A stretch of 64,000 nucleotides of DNA from Streptomyces ficellus (GTDB lineage Bacteria; Actinomycetota; Actinomycetes; Streptomycetales; Streptomycetaceae): NCBI RefSeq assembly GCF_030406405.1, contig NZ_JAUEPL010000020.1, positions 1 through 64,000 of the forward strand, given 5' to 3'. Under the pieces are notes generated by a model. The model was not told the DNA's origin, did no database searches, and saw only the letters and a list, made by a program, of their open reading frames with translations. Positions 11,554-20,283 of this stretch are shown here, piece by piece. How positions within the stretch are numbered: the first letter of the stretch is position 1; each line of letters opens with the position of its first letter. The translations under genes were made by a program, and so were the position numbers.

Positions 11554-13134
11554 ATGACGTCTGCACCGCCCGGCCGTCCCCGGATACCGGCCACGTCGGC
11601 CAACGGCGACGACGACAACGCCGAACTCGCCGAGTTCGGGTACCGCCCGGAACTCACCCGCACGCTCGGCAACTTCCACACCTTCGCCGCCGGCATCTCG
11701 TACATCTCCATCCTCACCGGCACCTTCCAGCTCTTCTACTTCGGTTACGCCAGTGGCGGCCCCGCCTACTGGTGGTCGTGGCCGATGGTGTTCGCGGGCC
11801 AGTTCATGGTCGCCCTGTGCTTCGCCGAGCTGGCCGCCCGCTATCCGGTGGCGGGAAGCATCTACAACTGGTCGAAGAAGCTGGGCAATCCGCACGTCGG
11901 GTGGCTGGCCGGCTGGATGATGCTGATCGCCTCGATCGTGTCGATCGCGGCCGTCGCCCTCGCCTACCAGCTGACGCTCCCGCAGATCTCTTCTGTCTTC
12001 CAGTTCGTGGGGGACGGGACCGGGACGTACGACGTGGCGACCAACGCGGTGGTGCTGGCGGCCGGACTGATCCTGTTCACCACGCTGGTCAACGCCTTCG
12101 GGGTGAAGCTGATGGCCCGGATCAACACGGCCGGTGTCTTCATCGAACTGATCGCCACGGTCGTGCTGATCGCACTGCTGGCGGTCAACGTCGTACGCGG
12201 CCCGCAGGTCGTCACCGACACGGCGGGCGCGGGCGCGGGCCGGCCGTTCGGATATCTGGGCGCGTTCCTGATCGCCTCGCTGGCCTCGGCGTACGTCATG
12301 TACGGGTTCGACACGGCGGCCTCGCTCGGTGAGGAGTCCCTGGACCCCTCGCGCAACGCGCCGCGCGCCATCATCCGGGCGATCGTCGCCTCGTTCGTCC
12401 TGGGCGGGCTGATCCTGCTCCTCGCGCTGATGAGCGTGTCGAGCCTGCGCGGTGAGCGGCTGTCCACGGACGGGTTGCAGTACGTGGTGCTGGACGTGCT
12501 CGGTCCGACGGCCGGCAAGGCGATGCTGTGGTGCGTGCTGATCGCCGTCACGGTGTGCGCCCTCGCCGTCCACACGGCCGCGGTCCGCCTCGCGTTCGCG
12601 ATGGCGCGGGACAACAACCTGCCGGCCTCGGGGCGGCTGGCCAAGGTCAGCCCCCGGTTCGGTACGCCGGTCCTGCCGACCGTCATCATCGGGGTCCTGG
12701 CGCTGGCGATCCTGGTGGTCAACATCCGCCAGCCGCAGATCTTCACCGTGGTCACCAGCATCGGCATCATCATGATCTACCTGGCGTACCTCCTGGTCAC
12801 GTTGCCGATGCTGGTGGCACGGCTGCGCGGGAAGTGGCAGCCCGCCGAGGGCCGGTTCTCGCTGGGGCGGTGGGGCCTGCCCGTCAACATCATGGCCGTG
12901 CTGTGGGGCGGGGCGATGACGCTGAACCTCATCTGGCCCCGGGCCGCCGTCTACAACGCCACCGCCCCGTACCACTGGTACCTGCGCTGGGGCGCCGTCC
13001 TGTTCGTCGGGGCGATCGCCCTGGGGGGCTTCGCCTACTACTGGTTCGTCCAGCGGCACCGTACGGGTGTGCTGGCCGAGCACGCCGCCGCGTCCCCGCG
13101 CACCGCCCCGCTGAAGGAGGCCACCACCGCATGA
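11554..13134 (+). CDS. APC-family permease, probable choline or betaine uptake
   Basis: A 526-residue membrane protein with about 12 hydrophobic segments and the amino acid-polyamine-organocation pattern (the FHTFAAGISYISILTGTFQ segment in the first helix region). The N-terminal 40 residues are cytoplasmic and acidic. CAGGAGTAG precedes the ATG. It belongs to the GABA/choline permease-like branch. Its place between betaine aldehyde dehydrogenase and the choline oxidase suggests import of choline or a related quaternary amine; the substrate is inferred from context only. Confidence 0.82.
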   Translation: MTSAPPGRPRIPATSANGDDDNAELAEFGYRPELTRTLGNFHTFAAGISYISILTGTFQLFYFGYASGGPAYWWSWPMVFAGQFMVALCFAELAARYPVAGSIYNWSKKLGNPHVGWLAGWMMLIASIVSIAAVALAYQLTLPQISSVFQFVGDGTGTYDVATNAVVLAAGLILFTTLVNAFGVKLMARINTAGVFIELIATVVLIALLAVNVVRGPQVVTDTAGAGAGRPFGYLGAFLIASLASAYVMYGFDTAASLGEESLDPSRNAPRAIIRAIVASFVLGGLILLLALMSVSSLRGERLSTDGLQYVVLDVLGPTAGKAMLWCVLIAVTVCALAVHTAAVRLAFAMARDNNLPASGRLAKVSPRFGTPVLPTVIIGVLALAILVVNIRQPQIFTVVTSIGIIMIYLAYLLVTLPMLVARLRGKWQPAEGRFSLGRWGLPVNIMAVLWGGAMTLNLIWPRAAVYNATAPYHWYLRWGAVLFVGAIALGGFAYYWFVQRHRTGVLAEHAAASPRTAPLKEATTA

Positions 13135-14690
13135 GCGAGGAATCCCCCGAGGAGTTCGACTACGTCGTCGTGGGCGGCGGGACCGCCGGCAATGTCGTCG
13201 CCGCCCGGCTGAGCGAGGACCCGTCCGTCACGGTGTGCGTCCTGGAGGCGGGCCCCAGTGACGTCGGGGACGACAACATCCTGCGGCTGGAGCGCTGGAT
13301 GGGCCTGCTGGAGTCCGGTTACGACTGGGACTACCCGGTCGAGCCGCAGGCTTGCGGCAACAGCTTCATGCGGCACGCCCGCGCCAAGGTGCTCGGCGGC
13401 TGCTCGTCGCACAACTCGTGCATCGCCTTCTGGGCGCCGGCGGAGGACCTGGACGACTGGGCGGCGGCGGGCTGTACGGGCTGGAGCGCGGCGGACCTCT
13501 TCCCGCTGTACCGGCGCCTGGAGAACAACGACGCCCCGGGTGACCACCACGGCCGCGGCGGCCCGGTGAAGCTGCGCACCCTCAAGGGCGGTGATCCGTG
13601 CGGCGCGGCGCTGCTGGAGGCGTGCGCCCAGGCGGGCATCCCCACCACGCCGTTCAACACCGGGACGACGGTGGTACGGGGCGCGGGCTGGTTCCAGATC
13701 AACGCGGACGAGAACAACATCCGCCAGTCGTCGTCGGTGGCGTATCTGCACCCGGTCATGGGCAAGCGGCCGAACCTGGAGATACGTACCGGGGTGCGGG
13801 CGAAGCGGCTGGTCTTCGAGGGCCGGGCTTGCGTCGGCACGGAGTACCTGGACCGGGACCTGTTGCATACGAGGACGGTGCGGGCCCGGCGCGAGGTGGT
13901 CGTGTCGTGCAGTTCCCTCGACACGCCGAAGCTGCTGATGCTGTCGGGCATCGGCCCGGCCGCCCACCTGCGGGAGGTGGGCGTGGAGGTGCTGGTCGAC
14001 GCCCCGGGGGTCGGGGAGAACCTCCAGGACCACCCCGAGGGGGTGATCATGTGGGAGGCGAAGCAGCCGATGACCACCACGTCGAGCCAGTGGTGGGAGG
14101 CGGGCGTCTTCTACGACACCGAACCGGGCCTGGACCGGCCGGACCTGATGTTCCACTACGGCTCGGTGCCCTTCGACATGAACACCGCCCGGCACGGCTA
14201 TCCGACGTCGGAGAACGCCTTCTGCCTCACGCCCAACGTGACCCGCGCCAAGTCGCGCGGCACGGTGCGGCTGCGCACCCGGGACTACCGGGACAAGCCG
14301 GTGGTCGACCCCCGGTACTTCACGCACGAGCACGACGTACGGGTGATGACATACGGGCTGAGGCTCGCGCGCCGGATCGCCGCGCAGCCCGCCCTCGCGG
14401 GGTGGGCGGGCGCGGAGCTGGCCCCGGGGCCGGAGGTCCGCGGTGACGACGAGCTGCTGGACTACATCCGCAGGACGCACAACACGGTCTACCACCCGGC
14501 GTGCACGGTGCGGATGGGCGCCGACGACGATCCGCTGGCCCCGTTGGACGCCCGGCTGCGGGTCAAGGGCGTTGCGGGGCTGCGGGTGGCGGACGGTTCG
14601 GTCATGCCGGACCTCGTCACCGTCAACCCGTGCATCACGACGATGATGATCGGCGAGAAGTGCGCCGATCTGCTGGCGGAGGACCGCTGA
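13131..14690 (+). CDS. Choline oxidase-like GMC flavoprotein
   Basis: 519 residues. The FAD motif is VVVGGGTAGNVVAARLSED at about residues 12-30. The HARAKVLGGCSSHNSC segment matches bacterial choline oxidase around its FAD-linked histidine, here H94. The C-terminal YHPACTVRMG retains the active-site His. The second catalytic position, Asn in choline oxidase (VNPNIT), is Cys here (VNPCIT). The ATG at 13131 overlaps the permease stop (ATGA); longer upstream frames are shadows of the permease. The enzyme should oxidise choline to betaine aldehyde, and possibly on to betaine. The closer resemblance is to actinobacterial choline oxidase rather than to BetA. Confidence 0.87.
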   Translation: MSEESPEEFDYVVVGGGTAGNVVAARLSEDPSVTVCVLEAGPSDVGDDNILRLERWMGLLESGYDWDYPVEPQACGNSFMRHARAKVLGGCSSHNSCIAFWAPAEDLDDWAAAGCTGWSAADLFPLYRRLENNDAPGDHHGRGGPVKLRTLKGGDPCGAALLEACAQAGIPTTPFNTGTTVVRGAGWFQINADENNIRQSSSVAYLHPVMGKRPNLEIRTGVRAKRLVFEGRACVGTEYLDRDLLHTRTVRARREVVVSCSSLDTPKLLMLSGIGPAAHLREVGVEVLVDAPGVGENLQDHPEGVIMWEAKQPMTTTSSQWWEAGVFYDTEPGLDRPDLMFHYGSVPFDMNTARHGYPTSENAFCLTPNVTRAKSRGTVRLRTRDYRDKPVVDPRYFTHEHDVRVMTYGLRLARRIAAQPALAGWAGAELAPGPEVRGDDELLDYIRRTHNTVYHPACTVRMGADDDPLAPLDARLRVKGVAGLRVADGSVMPDLVTVNPCITTMMIGEKCADLLAEDR

Positions 14691-14729
14691 CACTCCTGAC
14701 GGGGCGGGACGGGGCGGGGCGGGGCGCGG

Positions 14730-14754
14730 GCCCGGGTCGGTGGCCGACCCGGGC
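14730..14754. terminator. Hairpin between the betaine operon and the protease
   Basis: An 11-bp perfect stem, GCCCGGGTCGG paired with CCGACCCGGGC, with a TGG loop. It lies between convergent genes and could end transcripts from both sides. There is no long T-run, as is usual in this group. Confidence 0.75.
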
Positions 14755-14778
14755 TTCGCTTCCGCTTCGCCCGCCGGG

Positions 14779-16134
14779 TCAGACGCGCTGCCAGAGTGCC
14801 GGGGTGCCCTCCGGCCGCCAGCCGGGCTGGGCCTGGTGCGACTGGACGCACCGGTAGGTGACGCCGCCGTGGCTGACCTGGTCGCCGACGCGGTAGACCT
14901 TGCCCGCGGCCCAGGTGGCGCCCGCCTTGCCGGTGTCGCCCGGGTCGGTGGCGTTGGTCTTCAGCGTCACCTGGAAGTCCTGGAGCAGCGGGTTGATGGG
15001 CTGGTGGAAGGTGGTGCCGCCGTCCTTGCAGTTGCCGGAGCCGCCGGAGGTGACGCCCTGGGCCTGGGCGCCGGAGATGTAGGGGCCGCCCGAGTCGCCC
15101 GGTTCGGCGCAGACCGTGGTGCGGGTCAGGCCCTTCACGGTGCCCTGGAGGTAGGACACGCTGGTGTTGTGCTGCTCGATCGTGCCGCAGTGCCAGCCGG
15201 TGGTGGAGCCGGAGCGGCAGATGGAGGCGCCCACGAGGGCCTCGGTCGAGCCGGCGACCTCGACGTTCTGGTCGCCCTGGCCCTTGACGTACGCTGTGGC
15301 GCCCCAGTCCGCGTTGGTGGCCACCCAGGCCATGTCCTTGCCGGGGAAGGTGGACGCCTTGAAGGTGCCCTGGGCGACCTTGTTGTGACCGGTCGTCGCG
15401 GCGCCGGCCTGGCCGCAGTGCCCGGCCGTGGCGAAGCCCTGCTGGCCGGCGGCGGTGACGGCGAAGCCGACGGAGCAGCGGCTGTCGCCGATGTAGTAGG
15501 CGTCGCCGCCGCGGATGTCGTGCAGCGGACGCGGCCGCTCGGTCGTCGCCTTGACGCGTACGAGGGACCGGTCGATTCCGGTGGCGGTGAGGAAGACCTC
15601 GGCGGCGGCGGGCTTGGCGGCCTCCAGCGTCACGCTGTTGGTGCGCAGGTCGACGTACCAGACGGGGGCGTCGGTGGTCTTGGTACGGACGGAGCCCTGG
15701 TCCAGCTTGGCCTTGGCGGCGTCGAGTTGCGCGAGGGCGTGGCGGACCACCTTGGGCTCGGCGCCGCCCGCCTTGATGGTGGCGGTGTCGGCCGCGTCGG
15801 TGGTGGCGACGGTGAGGGTGGCGGCGACGGGCCCGCTCAGCCACGCGCCGGCGAAGCGGGGGCCCAGGGCGTTCTGGAGGCGGCCGGCGCGGGCGCCCGC
15901 CTCGGCCTCGTTGCGCAGCCGGGTCTCGGCCTGGGCGCGGGTCAGGCCCAGGTCGCGCTGCATGGCGTCGAGCAGCGCGGGGGAGGGCTTGTCGGCGCCG
16001 AGGGTCTGGGTCGCCGTGGGCGTGGCGGGCGGCGCGGGCGATTCGGCGGCGGTCGCGCCGGGCGGGCCGGCCAGCACGAGCGCGCCGACGGCGGTGAGGG
16101 TGGCGCACGCGACGGTGGCGTGTCTGTGGAGCAT
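14779..16134 (-). CDS. Secreted streptogrisin-like S1 protease with chitin-binding-type module
   Basis: 451 residues. The N-terminus (MLHRHATVACATLTAVGALV, then LAGPPGATAAES) is a Sec-type signal peptide. A pro-region follows to about residue 230, then an alpha-lytic-type protease domain with GFATAGHCG (His), GKDMAWV (probable Asp) and AEPGDSGGPYISG (Ser). The last 45 residues (VYRVGDQVSHGGVTYRCVQ and an ending in ALWQRV) are a CBM5/12-like aromatic-rich module. This matches streptogrisin C-type architecture. It acts outside the cell on protein, perhaps at chitin surfaces. A GTTTCCGAAAC palindrome at 16179-16189 lies in its upstream region. It is probably not part of the neighbouring cluster. 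Confidence 0.9.
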   Translation of the reverse strand: MLHRHATVACATLTAVGALVLAGPPGATAAESPAPPATPTATQTLGADKPSPALLDAMQRDLGLTRAQAETRLRNEAEAGARAGRLQNALGPRFAGAWLSGPVAATLTVATTDAADTATIKAGGAEPKVVRHALAQLDAAKAKLDQGSVRTKTTDAPVWYVDLRTNSVTLEAAKPAAAEVFLTATGIDRSLVRVKATTERPRPLHDIRGGDAYYIGDSRCSVGFAVTAAGQQGFATAGHCGQAGAATTGHNKVAQGTFKASTFPGKDMAWVATNADWGATAYVKGQGDQNVEVAGSTEALVGASICRSGSTTGWHCGTIEQHNTSVSYLQGTVKGLTRTTVCAEPGDSGGPYISGAQAQGVTSGGSGNCKDGGTTFHQPINPLLQDFQVTLKTNATDPGDTGKAGATWAAGKVYRVGDQVSHGGVTYRCVQSHQAQPGWRPEGTPALWQRV

Positions 16135-16326
16135 CGGGTGTCACCTCTGTTCGGTGGAGGACGTGCCGAACCGTAGGTGTTTCCGAAACGCCGCCCGAGA
16201 ATGTCGGTTTGTCTGTTCTTAGGCTTTACGGGAGACGGGGCCACCCGCCATGCGGCGTAACGCCGCCGACGGCTGCGCGCGGCAGGCGGCTGCGGCTGCC
16301 GGACCGGGGTCACGACAGCCGCGGCG

Positions 16327-16545
16327 TCACCTCCGGCCCCTCGCCGGCGCCGTCAGCCGCTGCCACAGCGCCAGCTCGGCGGGGGTCGGCGGGAGGTCGG
16401 GGCGCAGCCGTTCGGGGTGGCCCCGCGGCGGGCTCAGGGCGGGGCGCGCCTCCAACGGCGGCGGCAACGGTACGCCCAGCCACATCCACCCGGCCGCGAC
16501 CAGGGCGTCGTAGCAGCCGCGCAGAACCCGTGTCACGGTCCTCAT
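16327..16545 (-). CDS. DUF6059-like small protein
   Basis: 72 residues beginning MRTVTRVLRGCYDALVAAGW. The MWLGVPLPPP segment and the GHPERLRPDLPPTPAELALW segment resemble a small actinobacterial family (DUF6059) often found in biosynthetic clusters. The start is chosen at 16545 because it overlaps the stop of the upstream acyltransferase gene (ATGA); the longer frame would read into that gene. Its function is unknown. Translational coupling ties it to the polyketide cluster and marks the cluster's left edge. Confidence 0.7.
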   Translation of the reverse strand: MRTVTRVLRGCYDALVAAGWMWLGVPLPPPLEARPALSPPRGHPERLRPDLPPTPAELALWQRLTAPARGRR

Positions 16546-18329
16546 GAGCCCAGCGCGGGGGCCGGCTCGCGGCGCGCGCCCGCTCCGGACGCCGCCACGA
16601 CGGGCTCCTCGTCGCTCCACGTCCACAGCCGGGACACCGCGTCCATGTCGAGGTCGTGCCCCTCGGTCCAGATGCGGGCCGCGGCGGTGAGCACCGACTG
16701 CCGGTCGGCCTCCTCCGTGCCCCGGCGGGCGGGCAGGAGCGGGGTGGCGGCGCCGGCGCCGAGGCGGACGGAGCGGTGCCGGCGGGCGAACGCGGTGAGC
16801 GTCTGGCGCGGGCCGGCCTCGACCAGCAGAACGTCCTCGACGGCGAGCAGTTCCTCCAGCGCCGCGCGGAAGTGCACCGTGTCGGTGATCTGGCGGGCCC
16901 AGAAGCGTGGGCTGAGCGCCTCCTCGGGACGCATCAACGCGCCGGTGTAGCCGGAGTACAGGGGCAGCCGCGGCTCCCGCAGCGGGATGCGGCGGTAGTC
17001 GGCCTCGACCGCGTCCGAGGCGGGCGCCATCGCCGGGGAGTGGAACGGGCTGGTGGCGGGCACCGTGACGACCGTGAAGCCGTCGGCCCGCAGCCGGGCC
17101 CCGGTGGCGGCCAGCGGCTCCGCCGAACCGGCGAGCATGACCTGCTGGGCGGCGTTGACGGCCGCGATGGCGACGTCCGCGCCCAGGTACGGACGCAGCC
17201 GCGTCTCGCTCGCGGCGACGGCCAGCATGCCGCCCTCGGGTATCTTCACCGCCTCCCGTACCCGCGACATCATCATGGCGACCGCGTCGGGCAGCGAGAC
17301 GACACCCGCGATGACCGCGGCGACCAGCTCGCCCGCGCTGTGCCCCAGCAGCGCGGCCGGGCGCACTCCCCAGCCGAGGATCATGCGGCCGAGGGCGTAG
17401 TCCACCGCGAACAGCAGCGGCTGGGCGCGGCGTACGTCGTCGATGGGGACGCGCGGCTCACCGGTGGTGAGCCAGTCCTCGCGGATCCGGTCGCCCTCCT
17501 CACCCATGTGGGCGAGGGCGGCGTCGACGGCCGCGGTGAAGACGGGTTCGCGGCGGTACAGGCCCCTGGCCATCCCGGCGTGCTGGGAGCCCTGCCCGGG
17601 GAAGAGCAGCGCGACGGGCCGCGGCCGGCCGGCCCGCACCGCCCTGGCCTTGTGCACGGTCCCGGCGGCGAGCGCGGCCACGGTGACGGCCGCCCCGCGC
17701 ACGGGCCCCGGCGGCGTACCGCACGGCACGGCGGTCGGCAGGGCGGGGAACGCCTCGCTGTGCAGTCCGCTCAGCAGCGGCAGCAGCTCGCCGCGGACCC
17801 GGCTCTCGTCCTGCGCGTCCCGGCCGGACCACAGCAGCAGCCGGTGCCGTTCGGGGTCGGTGGCGCGCCGGCCGTGGTGGAGCGGGCGCACGGGCGGCGT
17901 GTCGTCCTCGTCGGCGCCGGCCGTGTCGAGGACGCCCAGGACGCGGTCGGCGTCGGCGATCGCCTCGGCGGCGCGCTTGAGCGCGTACACGGTGATGGTG
18001 TGCGGGTCGGGCTCGCCGAACCCGGCGACCATGGCGAAGTCGGCGGTGTTGTCCTGGAGTTCACGGTGGGCCAGGCGCAGGGCGCGGCCCGGGGTGAGCG
18101 CGGTGCGTACGGTGAAACCCTCGTGCTCGCGGCCGAGCTCCGGGTCGAGCGCGGCCGCGCCGATGTAGACGACGGTACGCACGGGCAGGTCCCCGGGGGG
18201 CCGTCCGAAGGCGCGCAGGACGGCCGAGACACCGGCGGCCGATGCCACGCACTGCGCCCGCTGCTCCTGCGCGGGGCCGGGGCTGACGACCAGCCGCCGG
18301 ACGACCGCGCTGTATGACGTGAGCGACAT
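16542..18329 (-). CDS. Acyltransferase with a truncated, Cys-less ketosynthase-like N-terminus
   Basis: 595 residues. Residues 237-550 form a complete malonyltransferase-type AT: FPGQGSQHAGM near 243, GHSAGE with nucleophile S331, and TSPFHSPAM in the specificity region. Residues 75-135 resemble the part of a modular type I KS just after its active site (ALRLAHRELQDNTADFAMVAG, then a block ending IADADRVLGVL). The site aligned to TACSSS reads TALTPG, so no Cys is present, and the HGT and GH motifs are absent. The KS-AT linker follows. It looks like an AT descended from a KS-AT protein whose KS has decayed. AGGAGGGAAGC precedes the ATG. It probably loads malonyl or a starter onto an ACP of this cluster. 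Confidence 0.82.
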   Translation of the reverse strand: MSLTSYSAVVRRLVVSPGPAQEQRAQCVASAAGVSAVLRAFGRPPGDLPVRTVVYIGAAALDPELGREHEGFTVRTALTPGRALRLAHRELQDNTADFAMVAGFGEPDPHTITVYALKRAAEAIADADRVLGVLDTAGADEDDTPPVRPLHHGRRATDPERHRLLLWSGRDAQDESRVRGELLPLLSGLHSEAFPALPTAVPCGTPPGPVRGAAVTVAALAAGTVHKARAVRAGRPRPVALLFPGQGSQHAGMARGLYRREPVFTAAVDAALAHMGEEGDRIREDWLTTGEPRVPIDDVRRAQPLLFAVDYALGRMILGWGVRPAALLGHSAGELVAAVIAGVVSLPDAVAMMMSRVREAVKIPEGGMLAVAASETRLRPYLGADVAIAAVNAAQQVMLAGSAEPLAATGARLRADGFTVVTVPATSPFHSPAMAPASDAVEADYRRIPLREPRLPLYSGYTGALMRPEEALSPRFWARQITDTVHFRAALEELLAVEDVLLVEAGPRQTLTAFARRHRSVRLGAGAATPLLPARRGTEEADRQSVLTAAARIWTEGHDLDMDAVSRLWTWSDEEPVVAASGAGARREPAPALGS

Positions 18330-18442
18330 GCTTCCCTCCTCATGGGCCGCGGCTGCGGCCGCTGGCGGAGTGCGTACGGGAATGAGGCGGCCGCCCCGGT
18401 CACGGGGGATGTTCACGGGGCGGCCGCCGGTCGGATTCCAGG

Positions 18443-18712
18443 TCAGGCGGCCGTGCCCTGCCCGGCGTTGATGAGGGCGAGGAGCGCCCCCGGGGTCTCC
18501 GCGTCGACGACGGCGTCGTCGGGGATCTCGATGCCGTACTCGCGCTGGATCTGGCCGATGACCTGGAGCAGGGCCAGGGAGTCGTAGCCGAGGTCCATGA
18601 ACGGCGTGTCGATGACGTCGCCGTCCAGGTCGACGCCCTCCTCCTCGCCGGCACTCTCGCGCAGCATGCGGGTCAGGTCGGCCAGGGTGACGGTGGTGGT
18701 GGTCGTGGTCAT
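18443..18712 (-). CDS. Type II PKS acyl carrier protein
   Basis: 89 residues. The phosphopantetheine attachment Ser is S45 in the motif LGYDSLALLQ, matching aromatic PKS ACPs. The N-terminus carries a run of Thr. It lies downstream of the KS-alpha/chain length factor pair on the same strand, but about 350 bp of repeats separate it from them instead of the usual tight spacing. It carries the growing poly-beta-keto chain after activation by the phosphopantetheinyl transferase at 28991. Confidence 0.93.
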   Translation of the reverse strand: MTTTTTTVTLADLTRMLRESAGEEEGVDLDGDVIDTPFMDLGYDSLALLQVIGQIQREYGIEIPDDAVVDAETPGALLALINAGQGTAA

Positions 18713-18780
18713 GATCGGTGCCGTCCTCTCGTAGAACTACTCGGGTGGTGCCTGCCGAACCCCTGCCGGTTCCTGAATGT

Positions 18781-18970
18781 GTCCGGCGGGAGGTGTGTCG
18801 TGGGGGGTGCGTCGTGGGGAGTGCGTCGGGTGAGCTGTGTCGGGTGGGGCGCCGGGCGAGGTGTGCCGGGTGGGGTGTGTCGGGTGGGGCGCCGGCCGAG
18901 GTGCACCGGGCCAGGTGCGTCGGGCGGGGTGCACCGGGCCAGGTGCGTCGGGCGGGGCCCCTGCGGGGCC
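18781..18970. repeat. GC-rich imperfect tandem repeats between ACP and chain length factor
   Basis: The 350-bp gap 18713-19062 is filled mostly with G-rich repeats. A block starting GTGTCGGGTGGGGCGCCGG recurs 40 bp apart (18837 and 18877), and GTGCACCGGGCCAGGTGCGT recurs 28 bp apart (18901 and 18929). A small GGCCCC-TGC-GGGGCC hairpin ends it at 18956-18970. No coding potential is supported. It might form secondary structure in the transcript and alter the ACP to KS ratio. Confidence 0.8.
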
Positions 18971-19062
18971 GGGTGGCCGGTGGGGTGGCCGGGCCGGTGG
19001 TCCGCTGGTGATCCGCGGGCCGCGCGGCGCCGCGGGGGTATCCCGCGCGCCGGCGCGTCCCG

Positions 19063-20283
19063 TCAGGAGGCGTGCCGGACGACGAGCGCCGCGTTGAAGC
19101 CGCCGTGCCCGCGGGCGAGCACGAGCGCGTGCTCCAGCCGGGCCTCCCGGGCCTGCCCGGTGACGAGATCGATCCGGTGCTCGGGGGCCACGTCCGTCAC
19201 GTGCGCGGTCGGCGGGATCACCCCGTCCCGCAGGGCGAGCAGGGCGGTCGCCACGTCCAGCGCCGCGCCGCCGGCCAACAGGCGCCCCGTCATGGTCTTG
19301 GGCGCGGTCACCGGTACGCCGTGGGGTCCGAAGAGCCCGGTCAGCGCCTCCGCTTCGGCCCGGTCGAGTGCGGGGGTCCCGGCCGCGTCGGCGAAGACGA
19401 CGTCGATGTCGGCCGGGGTGAGACCGGCGTCGGCGAGGGCGTTCTCCGCGGCCCGGCGCAGGCCCGGCGGGCGGCTCGAACCGGGGGCCGGGTCCAGCGT
19501 CGCGGCGTAGCCGGCGATCTCGCCGTAGACCCGTTCCGCGCCCCGCTCCCGGGCGGATCGCGCGTCCTCGACGATGAGGATCGCGCCGCCCTCGCCCGGC
19601 ACGTATCCACTGGCGTCGGCGGAGAAGGGCAGGTAGGCCCGCTCCGGTTCGTTCACCGTGCTCATCAGCCCGGAGGCGATCTGCGGCACCCACCCCCAGG
19701 GGCAGATGGCCGCGTCGACACCGCCGGAGATGACGGCGGGGAACCCCTTGCGGACGTGGCGGCGGGCCTGGCCGATGGCGTCGATGCCGCCCGCCTGCTC
19801 GGTGAGCAGCACGCCGCTGGGGCCGCGCAGCTTGTGGCGGATGGATATCTGCCCGGTGTTGACGGCGTAGAACCAGGCGAAGGACTGGTACGCGCTGACG
19901 TACTCCTTGCCCTTGCTCCACAGGTTCTGCAGTTCGCGCTGGCCGAACTCGACGGCCCCTCCGGACGCCGAGGTCACCACGCCGATGCCGAACTCGGGCA
20001 TCCGTTCCGGGTCGATACCGGCGTCGGCCAGGGCCCAGTCCGCCGCCGTCAGCGCGAGGCGGGTCATGTGGTCGGTCTGCGGCATGAGCCGGCTCGGTAT
20101 GTGCTCCTCGGCGACGTAGTCGGACACCTCGCCGGCGACGCGCGAGGGGTACCGTGTGGCGTCGAAGCGGGTGACCGGGCCCAGCCCGGACTCGCCGGCC
20201 AGGGTGGCCTTCCAGAACTGCTCGGTGCCCAGGCCGTTGGGTGCGGTGACGCCCAGGCCCGTCACCACCGTTGCCGTGGTCAT
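19063..20283 (-). CDS. Type II PKS chain length factor (KS-beta)
   Basis: 406 residues with the thiolase fold of the KS partner subunit. The position of the KS active-site Cys is Gln (LLTEQAGGIDA, Q163), the hallmark of chain length factors, which generate the acetyl-ACP primer by decarboxylation and set chain length. The ATG at 20281-20283 overlaps the KS-alpha stop (ATGA), the standard coupled arrangement. The much longer upstream frame is a shadow of KS-alpha. The chain length made cannot be read from sequence with confidence. Confidence 0.95.
   Translation of the reverse strand: MTTATVVTGLGVTAPNGLGTEQFWKATLAGESGLGPVTRFDATRYPSRVAGEVSDYVAEEHIPSRLMPQTDHMTRLALTAADWALADAGIDPERMPEFGIGVVTSASGGAVEFGQRELQNLWSKGKEYVSAYQSFAWFYAVNTGQISIRHKLRGPSGVLLTEQAGGIDAIGQARRHVRKGFPAVISGGVDAAICPWGWVPQIASGLMSTVNEPERAYLPFSADASGYVPGEGGAILIVEDARSARERGAERVYGEIAGYAATLDPAPGSSRPPGLRRAAENALADAGLTPADIDVVFADAAGTPALDRAEAEALTGLFGPHGVPVTAPKTMTGRLLAGGAALDVATALLALRDGVIPPTAHVTDVAPEHRIDLVTGQAREARLEHALVLARGHGGFNAALVVRHAS

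Noticed and set aside
14691..16326. Protease gene as part of the polyketide cluster
   Set aside because: A secreted streptogrisin-type protease has no evident role in the pathway, and it is separated from the cluster by a 190-bp gap on one side and by a terminator on the other.
16546..16626. Longer N-terminus for the DUF6059-like protein
   Set aside because: The extra Arg-rich residues overlap the acyltransferase coding sequence; the ATGA-coupled start fits better.
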